Origin: Kaistella chaponensis
GTDB lineage: Bacteria; Bacteroidota; Bacteroidia; Flavobacteriales; Weeksellaceae
Reading direction: 5' to 3'
Assembly: GCF_900156725.1 (NCBI RefSeq)
Contig: NZ_FTOI01000003.1
Span: 223,488 to 287,487, forward strand
DNA length: 64,000 bases
Part shown: positions 8,731-18,670 of the stretch, piece after piece
Layout: each line of letters begins with the position of its first letter
Numbering within the stretch: the first letter of the stretch is position 1
Made by a program: the position numbers and the translations under genes
The notes under the pieces: model-generated
The model's database searches: none
What the model was told of the DNA's origin: nothing
What the model saw: only the letters and a program-made list of their open reading frames with translations

Positions 8731-11283
8731 TTTTCTAAATATTTTCAAAAGTATTACTTATTTTTTTCATCTGCAATTACTGTACTGTTTCTCTATGCTT
8801 GCAGCACGACAAAAAAAGTACCCGAAGGTGATTTTCTTTTGATAAAAAACAATTTTAAGTTTCAAGACGGCAAGGTTCATGATGATGACATTCCCAATTA
8901 TGTGAGTCAAAAGCCTAATAAAAAAGCCCTGTTTCTTCTTCCCATCGGACTTTGGTTTTATAATTCGACCAGTCCAAAGTATGATTCTATTTTAAATGAG
9001 TATTTGACGTATCCACCGGATATGAGAAATCAGAAACTTCGGGATTCTCTTTTTGTCAGAAACGAACATCCAGAATACCTTGGCAAAAGTTTGTTTTTCG
9101 AAAGATTCATGCACAATATTGGTCAACCTCCTGTAATTTTGGATCAGGGAAAGACAGAAACCAGCGCGAACTCCATCCGTAAATTCTTAGTCTACAAAGG
9201 ATATTGGGACACCGATGTGAAATTCAGCACCGATTTAGATTCTACGGCGAAAAAAGCAAAAGCCAATTATTTGATCACGCATAAAGATCCTACAAAAATC
9301 AGCGATTATTACTACAATATTCCAGATCCAAACATCAAATCGATTTATGAAGAAGATCTGAATGAAAGTTTCGTCAGAGGTAAGAATATTTTAGATCAAA
9401 GCGTTTTAGAGAAAGAAGTTAAAAGAATTACCGATTTGATGAAAAGTCGGGGTTACTATAAATTCAACAATTCCAACGAAGACATTTATTTTACTGCAGA
9501 TACCCTTCAAAGCCGAAAAAATGTGCCGCTCACAATGGATATTCACAAGGATTCTGTGGACTCCCCTTTCAAACAAACCACAATTGGCGACATCAAAGTT
9601 CATCTTTTGGAAAAACTTTCAGATACAACCAACACGGTGAAAGATTCGCTTTTGGGAATCAATTTTTATAAATTAGATGACCAGTATAAAGTAATGTCTT
9701 TATGGAGACCTATTATTTTGAAGAAAGGCGAAATTTATGACCAAAGAAATCTAGATCTTACGAAAAGGAATATTGCTGCAATGAACAATTTCAGCGTCAT
9801 CAAATATAACGAAGATCTACGCAAAGAAAACGACAGTATTTTAGATGTAAGCTATTACCTCGCTCCTCTTTCCAAATATGATCTCAAAGTTTCTACCGAT
9901 ATTAACTATTCGCAAATTCTAAATTTTGGGGTTTCACCTTCGGTTGATCTTACCAGTCGAAATGTTTTTGGAGGTGCAGAAAATTTAACAACAAGTCTTG
10001 CCGGTACTTTTGGTTCTGTAACGAGCACGAAAGATCCGAGTAAACGAGATTTGGCCTACGAAATTTCTGCACAAGTTTCCCTCAGCTTCCCACGTCTTTT
10101 ACTGCCTTTTAAAACCTGGAAACTAATTCCCAAAAAATATTCACCCAATTCCTCCCTTATCTTGGGAACTTCAATTCAGGATAATATTGGTTTGGGAAGG
10201 ATCAACTTTAATGGAAGCTTGAATTATTTCGCCAATGTGAACGATATCGTTTCGCATCGCCTGTCTTTGTTTAACAGTCAACTGAGTCTTACGCGAAATA
10301 AAGACAAATACTACGATTTTTTTCCGGCCGACCGCGAAGTGCGGAATGAGTTGTTTCAAAATTATTCGCCCACTTTGTACCAGGATTTTATCGACAACAA
10401 GATCAGTTCTGATGATTTATCAGCATTAATTGTGAGCGACGGCAACTACCAAAATTCTCTCTCCGGAAATCAGTTAACCCTCTACAACACCTTTTTGCAA
10501 TCCCTAATCAATAAAGACCGACAAACGCAAGATGTCCTTATTTCGTCGATGATTTATAACTTTATTTACAATGAAATCGGGAAAAAAGACCGTCCAAATC
10601 CTTTCTACCTCAATGCGAAAGTAGAATCAGCAGGAAATATTTTCAGTATTTTCAACAACAAGGAAAAAATTGACGGTGTCGTTTCCGGAAAAGCAAAAAC
10701 AATCTTTGATATCCCCTATTCTCAGTTCGTGAAATTCGATATTGATGTCAGAAAATATTTTGGGTTGTTCAATAACAAACATACCTTGGCTTTGCGCCAG
10801 TTTATCGGCGTTGGGATTCCGTATGGCAATTCCACTTCGATGCCATTTGTGAGATCTTATTTTAATGGTGGCTCCAATGATATCCGAGCTTGGCGAGTTT
10901 TCGGCGGTTTAGGACCTGCAGATTCTCAACTTGATGAAAAAGTGCGTTCCTATATTATGGATAATATCAAACTCACCACCAACATCGAATACCGGATGCC
11001 TTTTACTAAAATGTTTGAAGGCGCAGCTTTCGTGGATGCCGGAAATATTTGGAGCTTAAAAGATAATGGTTTCGCTGATGATTTCAAATTCAATAAATTT
11101 TTATCGCAAATGGGAGTCGGGACCGGAATTGGTTTAAGGATTAATGTTGCATATATCACTTTGCGTCTAGATGCAGCGTACAAAGTATATGATCCCAACC
11201 AACCTGAAGGAGATCGATGGGTCATCAAAAATTGGAAACCATTGCAGCCTGTAGTGAACTTTGCGTTTGGTTATCCTTTTTAG
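8716..11283 (+). CDS. tamL: TamL-type Omp85 lipoprotein (BamA/TamA family)
   Basis: Outer-membrane beta-barrel protein of the Omp85 superfamily, predicted to work with TamB in envelope biogenesis. The 855-aa product has an N-terminal lipoprotein signal with the lipobox LYAC near residue 29, which separates the Bacteroidetes TamL type from unlipidated BamA. POTRA-like segments follow, and then a C-terminal barrel ending in VNFAFGYPF with an aromatic terminal residue. The barrel includes the motif RSYFNGGSNDIRAWRVFGG near 715, the conserved lid-lock/VRGF-like region of the family. There is no other in-frame Met before the lipobox, so the start overlaps the TrmH gene by 15 bases. TamB is not in view. 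Confidence 0.85.
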   Translation: MSRKHFSKYFQKYYLFFSSAITVLFLYACSTTKKVPEGDFLLIKNNFKFQDGKVHDDDIPNYVSQKPNKKALFLLPIGLWFYNSTSPKYDSILNEYLTYPPDMRNQKLRDSLFVRNEHPEYLGKSLFFERFMHNIGQPPVILDQGKTETSANSIRKFLVYKGYWDTDVKFSTDLDSTAKKAKANYLITHKDPTKISDYYYNIPDPNIKSIYEEDLNESFVRGKNILDQSVLEKEVKRITDLMKSRGYYKFNNSNEDIYFTADTLQSRKNVPLTMDIHKDSVDSPFKQTTIGDIKVHLLEKLSDTTNTVKDSLLGINFYKLDDQYKVMSLWRPIILKKGEIYDQRNLDLTKRNIAAMNNFSVIKYNEDLRKENDSILDVSYYLAPLSKYDLKVSTDINYSQILNFGVSPSVDLTSRNVFGGAENLTTSLAGTFGSVTSTKDPSKRDLAYEISAQVSLSFPRLLLPFKTWKLIPKKYSPNSSLILGTSIQDNIGLGRINFNGSLNYFANVNDIVSHRLSLFNSQLSLTRNKDKYYDFFPADREVRNELFQNYSPTLYQDFIDNKISSDDLSALIVSDGNYQNSLSGNQLTLYNTFLQSLINKDRQTQDVLISSMIYNFIYNEIGKKDRPNPFYLNAKVESAGNIFSIFNNKEKIDGVVSGKAKTIFDIPYSQFVKFDIDVRKYFGLFNNKHTLALRQFIGVGIPYGNSTSMPFVRSYFNGGSNDIRAWRVFGGLGPADSQLDEKVRSYIMDNIKLTTNIEYRMPFTKMFEGAAFVDAGNIWSLKDNGFADDFKFNKFLSQMGVGTGIGLRINVAYITLRLDAAYKVYDPNQPEGDRWVIKNWKPLQPVVNFAFGYPF

Positions 11284-11351
11284 TATTTGATATTTTTAAC
11301 TAAAATTTGATAATAAAGTCATCATAATTTTCGTTAAAATAAGAAAATTCT

Positions 11352-12050
11352 ATGAAAAAATCAATCGCAATTTTACTCGCCGCTTTATCTATGATCATAA
11401 TCTCATGCAGATCAAGCGAAGATACCGCTCCTGAAAATCCGGCGGTGGAAAACTTTTTTAATCTGAATGTAGGAAATAAATTCGTTTACAAAACCTATGA
11501 TAATCCTGATTTTACGAATCCTCAATCGGTTTACATTTTCACAGGAAAAATAGACTCTGTAAGTATTGTTGGTAAAGTTGAAGTTCAGGGTTTCACTTTT
11601 GCCAAGGAAAGAACAAAAACGGTCTGGACAAATTCTACTATGAATAATCAGGAAAGTTTCAGATATCTGCGCGTGAACTCCAAAGGTCATTTGGTGGCAC
11701 TCAAAACACTTGACAACATTCCCATTACCGAAACGAGCGGATCGGTGATCCATCCCGGAACAGACTTCAGTTTTACTTTCAAACGGGATCAAATCGAAAT
11801 GAATCAATTGGTCGGAAGTCTTTTTTACCAGTTACATAAAGATAAAAGCATCGATGTAGAGGGGAATGTATATTTAGTTTCACCTTATTTAGGAGACTTT
11901 ACTCCTGCTGCTTCACAACCCAACTTGCTAAAAAAAACGCAGGAAATTTCTTTTAAGAAAGGAGTTGGTTTGGTTAAAGAAATTTGTCATTCCGTCTATG
12001 GAAAAGGTTTTTTTGAAACCCGTTTGGTGAGCGCTACAGTTGTAAATTAG
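11352..12050 (+). CDS. Hypothetical lipoprotein
   Basis: A 232-aa secreted protein with a lipoprotein signal (MKKSIAILLAALSMIIISCRS, Cys 19). The rest is soluble and probably beta-rich (NVGNKFVYKTYDNPDF, GKVEVQGFTFAKERTKTVW). I do not recognise a named domain. It is 68 bases downstream of tamL on the same strand and may be read from the tamL transcript; a terminator follows at 12080. Confidence 0.75.
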   Translation: MKKSIAILLAALSMIIISCRSSEDTAPENPAVENFFNLNVGNKFVYKTYDNPDFTNPQSVYIFTGKIDSVSIVGKVEVQGFTFAKERTKTVWTNSTMNNQESFRYLRVNSKGHLVALKTLDNIPITETSGSVIHPGTDFSFTFKRDQIEMNQLVGSLFYQLHKDKSIDVEGNVYLVSPYLGDFTPAASQPNLLKKTQEISFKKGVGLVKEICHSVYGKGFFETRLVSATVVN

Positions 12051-12079
12051 CGCGTTCTCGCTCTTTCCATTTTAAATCC

Positions 12080-12105
12080 AATCGCAGATTATTCTGCGAT
12101 TTTTT
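12080..12105 (+). terminator. Intrinsic terminator
   Basis: AATCGCAGA pairs with TCTGCGATT across a TTAT loop and is followed by a T-run. Confidence 0.85.
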
Positions 12106-12143
12106 ATTTGATTATATTTGTTTTAAATTAAAAATCAGAATAC

Positions 12144-14365
12144 ATGATTGCTTCAAAATTTACTTTAAAAATAGCCTTTCTCAGTGTTTCATCATTTGTT
12201 TTTTCACAGGAAGTCAGCCTGAAAAACATTCAGAAACTTACTTTTGGTGGCGACAATGCAGAAGCCTATTTTTCGCCAGACAGCAAAAAATTAACAATGC
12301 AGGTTACCAATCCTTCGATTGGCGCGCATTGCGATCAGATTTATCTTTTAGATCTTACCAAAAAGAATGGTACCACCAAAGATCTAGAACGTATTTCTAA
12401 CGGTGAAGGCAGAACAACCTGCTCTTTTTTTATGCCCGATGGAAAACACATTCTCTACGCCTCTACTTTTGAATCGAACAAAGAATGTCCCGCAAAACCG
12501 AAACCGCGAACCGACGGAAAATATTTGTGGCCAGTTTATGCCGAATTCGATATTTATATCGCAGATCTTAACGGAAAAATCACTAAAAAACTGACTGATT
12601 CTCCAGGTTATGATAATCGGTTGTTTCTCCGGATGGAAAATATATTGTTTTCACTTCATCCAGAAGTGGAGATTTGGAACTTTGGCGGATGGATATCAAT
12701 GGGAAAAATCTGAAACAGCTAACTTCTGGTTTAGGATATGATGGAGGTGCTTTTTTCTCTCACGATTCTAAAAAACTGGTTTTCCGGTCCTCACGTCCAA
12801 CTACTGCTGAAGAAATTAAGGGTTACAAAGATCTCTTGGCAGAAAACTTAGTTGCACCCACGAACATGGAGATTTATACGATGAATATTGATGGGTCTGA
12901 TCTCAAACAAATTACTCATTTAGGAAAAGCGAATTGGTCACCCTATTTTCATCCATCGGATCAATCCATTGTTTTTTCGTCCAATCATCATTCAACAAAA
13001 GGATACGATTTTCAGATTTATTCCATTGATATTGATGGAAAAAATCTTCATCAGATTACCTTCGAAAGTGAATTTAATGCTTTTCCCATGTTTTCTCCAG
13101 ACGGCAAAAAATTCGTTTTTTCGAGCAACCGAAAAGGCGATACACCGCATGAAACCAATGTTTTCATAGCAGATTGGGTAGAAAGTGACCGTACCGAATT
13201 GGTTTCTGAAAAAAATATGCTGAATACGCTCACTTATTTGGCGTCCGATGAATTGAAAGGAAGATTGGCGGGAAGTGAAGGCGAAAAAAAAGCCGCAGAA
13301 TTTATTTCGAAAGCATTTAAAACCTTCCAACTTAAACCTTTTGAAGGTAAAAATTACACACAGAATTTTTCTTATGAGGTAAAAATAAATCCGCATCAAG
13401 ATGATTCCTCGGTGAAAGTTGATGCCAGAAATATCATTGGATATTTAGATAACAAAGCCGCCAAAACAATTGTTATTGGAGCTCATTACGATCATTTGGG
13501 TCTGAATCAACATCACAATTCTACGCTCATGAATTCGGAGGGACAAATTCACAATGGTGCCGATGACAATGCTTCTGGCGTATCGGCGGTTTTGGAGCTG
13601 GCGCGAATTTTTTCTCAAAATAAAACCAAAGAAGATGCAAACTATATTTTTGCCCTATTTTCTGGGGAAGAAGATGGTTTGATGGGCTCTAAAGTTTTTG
13701 CAGAAAACGTGAAATCAAAATATCCGAATGTGGTTGCAATGGTTAATTTGGATATGGTGGGAAGATTGAATAAAGACAAAGATCTCACTGTAGGCGGCGT
13801 AGGAACCTCCCCTGTTTTCGGAGAAATGATCAAAAAATACAAACCTGCCGGATTTAATTTAGCCATCGACAGTTCGGGAGTTGGACCTTCTGATCACACA
13901 AGTTTTTATTTAAAGGATATTCCTGTTTTATTTCTCTTCACAGGAACACATAGCGATTATCACAAACCAACTGATGACACCGATAAAATTAATATGACGG
14001 GTCTAAAAAACATTACGTCCTATGTTTTCAATCTAACCAATGGATTGGCGTCGGAAAAAAACATTCCTTTTACGAAAACGAAAATTTCTGCGAGCAAAGC
14101 CGTACCGAAATACAAAGTAACACTCGGCATTATGCCAAGTTATGCAGATACCAAAGACGGTCTTCATATCGATGGTGTCACCGAAAAACGCCCTGCATCT
14201 GAAGCCGGAATTGTAGCTGGAGATATTCTACTGCGAATCGGAAAATGCGAGGTCAAAGAAGTTTACAGTTATATGGATTGCCTTACCAAAGTAAATTCCG
14301 GCGACACTGTACCGGTCACTATTTTGCGTGACGGAAAAGAAATGACCATGACAGTCACATTTTAG
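12144..14365 (+). pseudogene. Secreted PD40/M28 metallopeptidase with PDZ domain, frameshifted
   Basis: One gene split between two reading frames. Frame 1 (12144 to about 12612) has a signal peptide ending VFSQ and TolB-like PD40 beta-propeller repeats (AYFSPDSKKLTM, SFFMPDGKHILYAST). The frame then shifts around 12612-12620, where one base seems to be missing. Reading on from 12620 gives VVSPDGKYIVFTSSRSGD, exactly the expected next propeller blade. Frame 2 continues to 14365 with more blades and an M28 aminopeptidase domain whose metal ligands are visible (HYDHLG, GADDNASG, SGEEDGLMG, NLDMVGR, PSDHTSFY). A PDZ domain (TEKRPASEAGIVAGDILLRIG) closes the protein. The intact protein would be about 740 aa. 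Genuine inactivation and a sequencing error cannot be told apart here. Confidence 0.85.
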
Positions 14366-14390
14366 CCATCTACAAACTTTTAATCGAGTA

Positions 14391-14430
14391 AAACCGTGTT
14401 GCCATTTTTTTGGCGACACGGTTTTTTTTT
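14391..14430 (+). terminator. Intrinsic terminator
   Basis: AAACCGTGT-GCCA pairs with TGGC-ACACGGTTT and is followed by about nine T, 26 bases after the peptidase stop. Confidence 0.85.
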
Positions 14431-14628
14431 AAGAATCAAATAAAAAAAGCATTTTACAATTGATTTGGTTAAATTCAAAATGGGAGCAATTAGGAGATGA
14501 GGATTTTCGGAAAATACAAAATCTGTTATTGTTAGTTCTGCTTTATTTTAATGGCTAGAAACAGGAATTTTTTTTCCCCATTTGGAAAAGTTCTATTTTG
14601 GCAAAAAAATCCCTACAAAACTCTCACT

Positions 14629-14754
14629 AAGTGCAACAAAATGCATTTGAAATGAAACAAAATGCATTTGTAATGAAACAAAATGTCTTCGTAATGAAAC
14701 AAAATGTCTTCGAAGTTGACCAAAAGCCTATCGGAGTGAAACACGATGCCTTTT
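14629..14754. repeat. Degenerate 21-bp tandem repeat, six units
   Basis: Six consecutive 21-bp units, starting at 14629, 14650, 14671, 14692, 14713 and 14734. Units 2-4 are nearly identical (AATGAAACAAAATG core followed by CATTTG or TCTTCG); units 1, 5 and 6 are more diverged. The repeat sits in the 450-base gap between the peptidase and the aminotransferase-fold gene. A minus-strand open frame through it only reflects the repeat (FHYEDIL/FHYKCIL heptads) and is probably not a gene. Confidence 0.85.
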
Positions 14755-14818
14755 AAGTAAAACAAAGGAGCAAAGCAGTTGTTCAGAAAGGGAACTAGCC
14801 GAATCAATAAACCCGCTA

Positions 14819-16231
14819 TTACGCAAAAGCACTGACTGCAATAGTTCTGTCTTTAAGCTCCGTTACAAAGGAAACAAAGGTGTCGATGTCCTTTTTCGTG
14901 GTCGCTAATCCGACAGAAACTCTTATTGCGCCTCTCATTTTTTGCAAAGAATTAATCATATCGAAATAATTTCCATTATTGTGGTTACTGAAATAATTGG
15001 TTAATTCATCAATGGTAAGGCAGTTATTTGTTTCATCGAGTCCAGGATTGCAGAAACAACCAGAGCGGACCGATATTTTTTTTGAATTGGCTAGTTCTTC
15101 AATTTTTTCAAATTGAATTTTAGATCCATCTGGATTATTAAAAGTCATAATCATCGTACCTCCACAATTCTGTCGATCTGATGGTCCAAAAATATTCACT
15201 TGACAGATGCCATTCGAATGCTCCAACAATTTCAGGTTGTGGTAAAGGTATGTCATCAGAGAATTTACCCGTTCATTAATTCTTTGCATTCCTATTTCTC
15301 GAATATAATCTAAACCTATTTTGATGGCAGGAATCCCTAAATAGTTTACCGTGCCATTTTCAAAGCGTTCGTGGTTTTCGGCCAAATAAAAATAAGGGGT
15401 TTTAGCGGAAACCAAATTCACAGTTCCGCCTGCAAACCAACGTTTTTTAAGCTTCTCAAATGATGATTTTTTCACGAGCAAACAACCAATTCCTGTTGGA
15501 TAACCAAATATTTTATAAAAGGAAACTGAAACGAAATCTGGTTGATGTTCCTTTAAATCCAAAATTGAAGTAGGAACGAAAGCTGCCGCATCAAGGATAA
15601 CATCCCAACCAAGTTCTTTGGCTATTTTGATATAATTAAGGTTATGTTTAACTCCTGAAACATTAGATTGTGCAGGGAACGCTAATAATTTGTTTTGCGC
15701 TTTTGATTCTGATAATTTCGATATAAGTTCGTCATTAGCGATAGAAAGGTCATCAAAATTCACTGGAAAATAAGAATGTGAACCACCATTTCTGCTGCAA
15801 TATTCTCTGATTCCATTCACTGAATTGTGATTGTCGATACAATAGAGATAATGACCGTTGTTTTCAAAAGGATAACTTTCAGCAACAAGATGCAAAGCCA
15901 TGGATGCATTTTGGGTAAAAATGCAATAATAATCATCTGCATTAAAAAATTTGATGACTGCTTCACGAGCTTCATCCAACAATTCGGTGGACAACATTGA
16001 GGTTGGATTTGTAGAATGAGGGTTGCCAAAGGAATGCTCATCGAGAATGCTAAAATGCTTATCTAATTGACTTTTTGCATATAAATTACCACCCGTAAAG
16101 TCTAGATAAACATGGTTGTCTTTGTCTAATCTATGGTATTCTGTTTGGCGCAGTTCATTAAAAAAATCATCATGAGATAATTCATTAATCTCTTGAATAT
16201 CATGTTTGTAACTTAAATTCAAATTTTCCAT
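14819..16231 (-). CDS. Class V aminotransferase-fold PLP enzyme (MoCo-sulfurase/cysteine-desulfurase-like)
   Basis: PLP-dependent enzyme of 470 aa related to NifS/Csd and to the N-terminal domain of molybdenum-cofactor sulfurases. Visible features are LDFTGGNLYAKSQL and HSFGNPHSTNPTS near the N-terminus, the Schiff-base lysine in VSVSFYKIFGYPTG, and SVRSGCFCNPG near 410, which carries the loop cysteine used for sulfur transfer. No C-terminal MOSC domain is present. I start at 16231 (MENLNLSYKHDIQEI) because the 30 residues before it are not family-like. The physiological substrate is not clear, as the neighbours give no pathway context. Confidence 0.82.
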   Translation of the reverse strand: MENLNLSYKHDIQEINELSHDDFFNELRQTEYHRLDKDNHVYLDFTGGNLYAKSQLDKHFSILDEHSFGNPHSTNPTSMLSTELLDEAREAVIKFFNADDYYCIFTQNASMALHLVAESYPFENNGHYLYCIDNHNSVNGIREYCSRNGGSHSYFPVNFDDLSIANDELISKLSESKAQNKLLAFPAQSNVSGVKHNLNYIKIAKELGWDVILDAAAFVPTSILDLKEHQPDFVSVSFYKIFGYPTGIGCLLVKKSSFEKLKKRWFAGGTVNLVSAKTPYFYLAENHERFENGTVNYLGIPAIKIGLDYIREIGMQRINERVNSLMTYLYHNLKLLEHSNGICQVNIFGPSDRQNCGGTMIMTFNNPDGSKIQFEKIEELANSKKISVRSGCFCNPGLDETNNCLTIDELTNYFSNHNNGNYFDMINSLQKMRGAIRVSVGLATTKKDIDTFVSFVTELKDRTIAVSAFA

Positions 16232-16394
16232 ATTGATTTTAAATTTATTGATGATGTTCCTCAACTTTAAGAAGTCGGCGAACTGTAAATCCAAAAATTT
16301 CGAGGAAGCACTAAAAATCAAATGTACAAAACAAACTTTAAATGAGGAACTTATACATCAATTTCTTAAAACCGCTTTTATTAGCTGCTTTCTT

Positions 16395-16919
16395 TTAGCT
16401 TTCCAGTTTCATTTTCATCATGATATCGGTCTGTTCATCGTCGCCTAATCGGAAAACATGTTTGTCGAAGGCTACAAAACCATTTTTCTTGTAAAAACTT
16501 ATTGCTCTTGGATTATCTTCCCAAACACCTAACCAAACATATTCTGAAGCTTTCTGTTTCGCAATTTCGATTGCCTTGTCGTAAAGAATTTGGCCAACGC
16601 TTTTTCCGTGAAATTCTTTTGCAACGTAGATTCGTTGAATTTCGAGTGCATTTTTGTCTTTCAATTCCGTTTGTGATTCCCCAAAGTTTATTTTCAAATA
16701 GCCAATCACTTCATCTTCTAAAATCGCAAAATAAAATTCAGAGTTTTTGTTTTGCAGTTCTGCGGTAAGTTTTTCTTTAGAGAAACTATGTTCTAAATAA
16801 TTGCACATATTAACTTCAGAATTGGATTCAGAAAAAGTTTCTTCAAAAGTTTTTCGACCAATCTCTTGCAACTTTTCCAAATCGTTTAAAGTTATTCTTC
16901 TGGTGATTATATTTTCCAT
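16395..16919 (-). CDS. GNAT family N-acetyltransferase
   Basis: Acetyl-CoA-dependent N-acetyltransferase of 174 aa. Residues ENIITRRITLNDLEKLQEIGRKTFEETF form the typical N-terminal strand-helix. The CoA-binding motif is IQRIYVAKEFHGKSVGQILYDKAIEIAKQ, and the C-terminal VWLGVWEDNPRAISFYKKNGF is classical. Start chosen at 16919 (MENII) rather than 16985, because the extra N-terminus is not conserved in character. The substrate is unknown. Confidence 0.88.
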   Translation of the reverse strand: MENIITRRITLNDLEKLQEIGRKTFEETFSESNSEVNMCNYLEHSFSKEKLTAELQNKNSEFYFAILEDEVIGYLKINFGESQTELKDKNALEIQRIYVAKEFHGKSVGQILYDKAIEIAKQKASEYVWLGVWEDNPRAISFYKKNGFVAFDKHVFRLGDDEQTDIMMKMKLES

Positions 16920-17107
16920 TCTATTTTTTTGCAGATTTTTTCTGAGGTTGCAACTAATGTTAGTTTGTGAAAAGACCTCTCTCATAAATATTACCGAAGG
17001 TGAACTTGTCTGAAGCGAAGTCGGAGGATACTTTTTTTTTATAAAGGACTTAGCGATGATTAATTCATACCCGCTTGTAGAAGTATCTTATTATCTGCAG
17101 GCAAAAT

Positions 17108-17596
17108 TTAATCTAATTTTTCAGGAATTTGTCCATCTATCCATTGTTCAGCTTGATCTAAAGCTCCTTCAAACGCTTTGGCCTCAAAGCTAATGATGTC
17201 CAAAAATGCAAACATTAAAATATGATAATTTTTATCATTAAGTTTTTTTGCAATTTCATCGTTCTCTTGAACTTTACTTAATATTCCTAAAATTTTTAGT
17301 TGAGCATTCTTTTTTAATAATTTATCATTTAATAACGAGGCAACCCATATTTTTTGTCCTTCTGGAAATTCTATTAGTAAATATGGTTTTTTATTATATG
17401 CCTTTTTTACTTCTAAAACTTTAGCATTGAACGCGTAGAATTATCCCTCAACTTGGTTTAATCTGTTAATTTTATTTAATGAGTCAAATTTATTTACAAT
17501 CTCACCATCAATATTTGTTGGATAAATTTCATTTTTCGATTGAGAATAAAAAAATGAATTAATTAGTAAAATGAAAATTATTAAAGTTTTATTCAC
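17108..17596 (-). pseudogene. Small secreted hypothetical protein interrupted by an in-frame stop
   Basis: A reading frame of about 162 codons on the minus strand. It begins at GTG 17596 with a signal peptide (VNKTLIIFILLINSFFYSQS). At 17441-17443 a TAA interrupts it after LNKINRLNQVEG, and the same frame continues cleanly as FYAFNAKVLEVKKAYNKK and PYLLIEFPEGQKIWVASLL to EQWIDGQIPEKLD and a stop at 17108. The downstream 110 codons have good coding character and hold together without any frame change. A single nonsense mutation is therefore the simplest reading. Not recognised; it looks like one of the short secreted proteins common in flavobacterial cassette-like regions. Confidence 0.7.
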
Positions 17597-17630
17597 TTTT
17601 TTGTTTTTAAATGATATCTGGGAATAGCTT

Positions 17631-17767
17631 GCCATTAACGGGAAACGTATTCGCGAAGAGCGGGCTACGTTCACTACTGTTTGTAAATATAACAAAAATT
17701 TCAATAAACCAAAAACGTTGTAAGGTTCTATTCAGACCCGCTTTTTGCGAATACGATGTTATGCGAC
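17631..17767. repeat. Imperfect inverted-repeat (attC-like or MITE-like) element between two small genes
   Basis: The arms CGTATTCGCGAAGAGCGGGC (17646-17665) and ACCCGCTTTTTGCGAATACG (17736-17755) are inverted with 17 of 20 positions matching. Outside them lie GCCATTAACGG (17631) and GTTATGCGAC (17758-17767). The latter is a perfect inverse of GTCGCATAAC at 18301-18310, so the gene at 17774 is bracketed by inverted copies. The 70-base interior contains TATATTTA on the minus strand, a plausible -7 box for the downstream gene. The structure recalls an integron attC site but may equally be a MITE. Confidence 0.65.
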
Positions 17768-17773
17768 GTTTTT

Positions 17774-18295
17774 TTAAATTACTATAGTGGCAAATTGAAA
17801 AAAAGTCAAGTTTGCATTTTTTAGATATTCAGTTAAATTTATAAAATCATTCTTACTTTGCAACTCAAAATAAAATTCGGAAGGATTTATACGATTTGTT
17901 AAAGGATTGTTTGTAAGTTTAGGTAATACCCAAACTCGAAATCTTCTAGTTTTAGGATTTAGTCCCTCAAATTTTAATTCCTCCAAGTGTAATATTTTGA
18001 ATTCAGTCCCTAAATAAAAATCCATTGGATTTATTAATTTTGATTTTAAAATTTCGATATATTTTTCTTCCAAAATTTCGGTAATGTTTACCTTAAATTT
18101 TATTCCGTCAACAACATAAATTATTTGATTGTTTTTTTGTCTAACTTTTTTTACTTTTTTTTCAAATTTTCTTTCTTTATAGAATTTGTCAAAAAATTCG
18201 ATAGCGTTTTTTTCACTGTCACTTGTTATATGAATTTGAGAAAACAAATTCAATGATAAAATTGTTAAAAATAATGTTAGGAGCGGTGTTTTCAT
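17774..18295 (-). CDS. Hypothetical secreted protein
   Basis: A 173-aa protein starting MKTPLLTLFLTILSLNLFSQ, a clear signal peptide, followed by a lysine-rich region and beta-like segments. No domain is recognised. I start at 18295; an upstream Met at 18316 would run into the mobile-element end. The gene lies between two inverted GTTATGCGAC sequences, and its start is only 8 bases from the element's left end, so insertion has probably removed its original promoter. Confidence 0.65.
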   Translation of the reverse strand: MKTPLLTLFLTILSLNLFSQIHITSDSEKNAIEFFDKFYKERKFEKKVKKVRQKNNQIIYVVDGIKFKVNITEILEEKYIEILKSKLINPMDFYLGTEFKILHLEELKFEGLNPKTRRFRVWVLPKLTNNPLTNRINPSEFYFELQSKNDFINLTEYLKNANLTFFQFATIVI

Positions 18296-18302
18296 AAAAT
18301 GT

Positions 18303-18320
18303 CGCATAACTCTCAATTAT
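18303..18320. other. Putative left attachment site (attL)
   Basis: CGCATAACTCTCAATTAT matches the sequence at 41298-41315 except at two positions. It overlaps the GTCGCATAAC repeat of the cassette-like region, so the target may be a cassette boundary. Confidence 0.65.
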
Positions 18321-18379
18321 CAGTAATTGTTTTGCAGGTATCTGTAAATCAATAGGTTTTGCTTACTTTATTTTTTGAA

Positions 18380-18397
18380 GTACAACATAAGTACAAC
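18380..18397 (+). repeat. Paired GTACAAC motifs, probable integrase arm sites (left)
   Basis: GTACAAC at 18380 and 18391, inside the left end by about 60-90 bases. The same pair occurs at 41169-41187 inside the right end. Two copies at each end in conserved spacing suggest arm-type recombinase binding. Confidence 0.5.
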
Positions 18398-18670
18398 TTT
18401 TTAGACCCTTTTTATTTTACAAATATCTACCGCATAAAAATAGCTAACTGTAGGCATTGGAACGCTATACTTTTTCTGTTTTTTACCCTTGCTTCTTCCT
18501 CCGATTTCTCAAACTAATTGCTGTTCTGAATTTTGAAAATGAGTGCTTTCGGTGCGATAGCACCGCATTGCATTACATTGTACAATCTTGTGTATTGCTC
18601 ATAAAATGAGATAGATAGAACTTTGTAATAGCTATAGCAAAGCATTTATTAACTCTTAAATTTTAAAACA

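Noticed and set aside
14613..14807. Minus-strand open frame with heptad FHY/EDIL repeats
   Set aside because: It is the translation of the 21-bp tandem repeat (21 is divisible by 3, so the frame stays open); no start context or homologous character.
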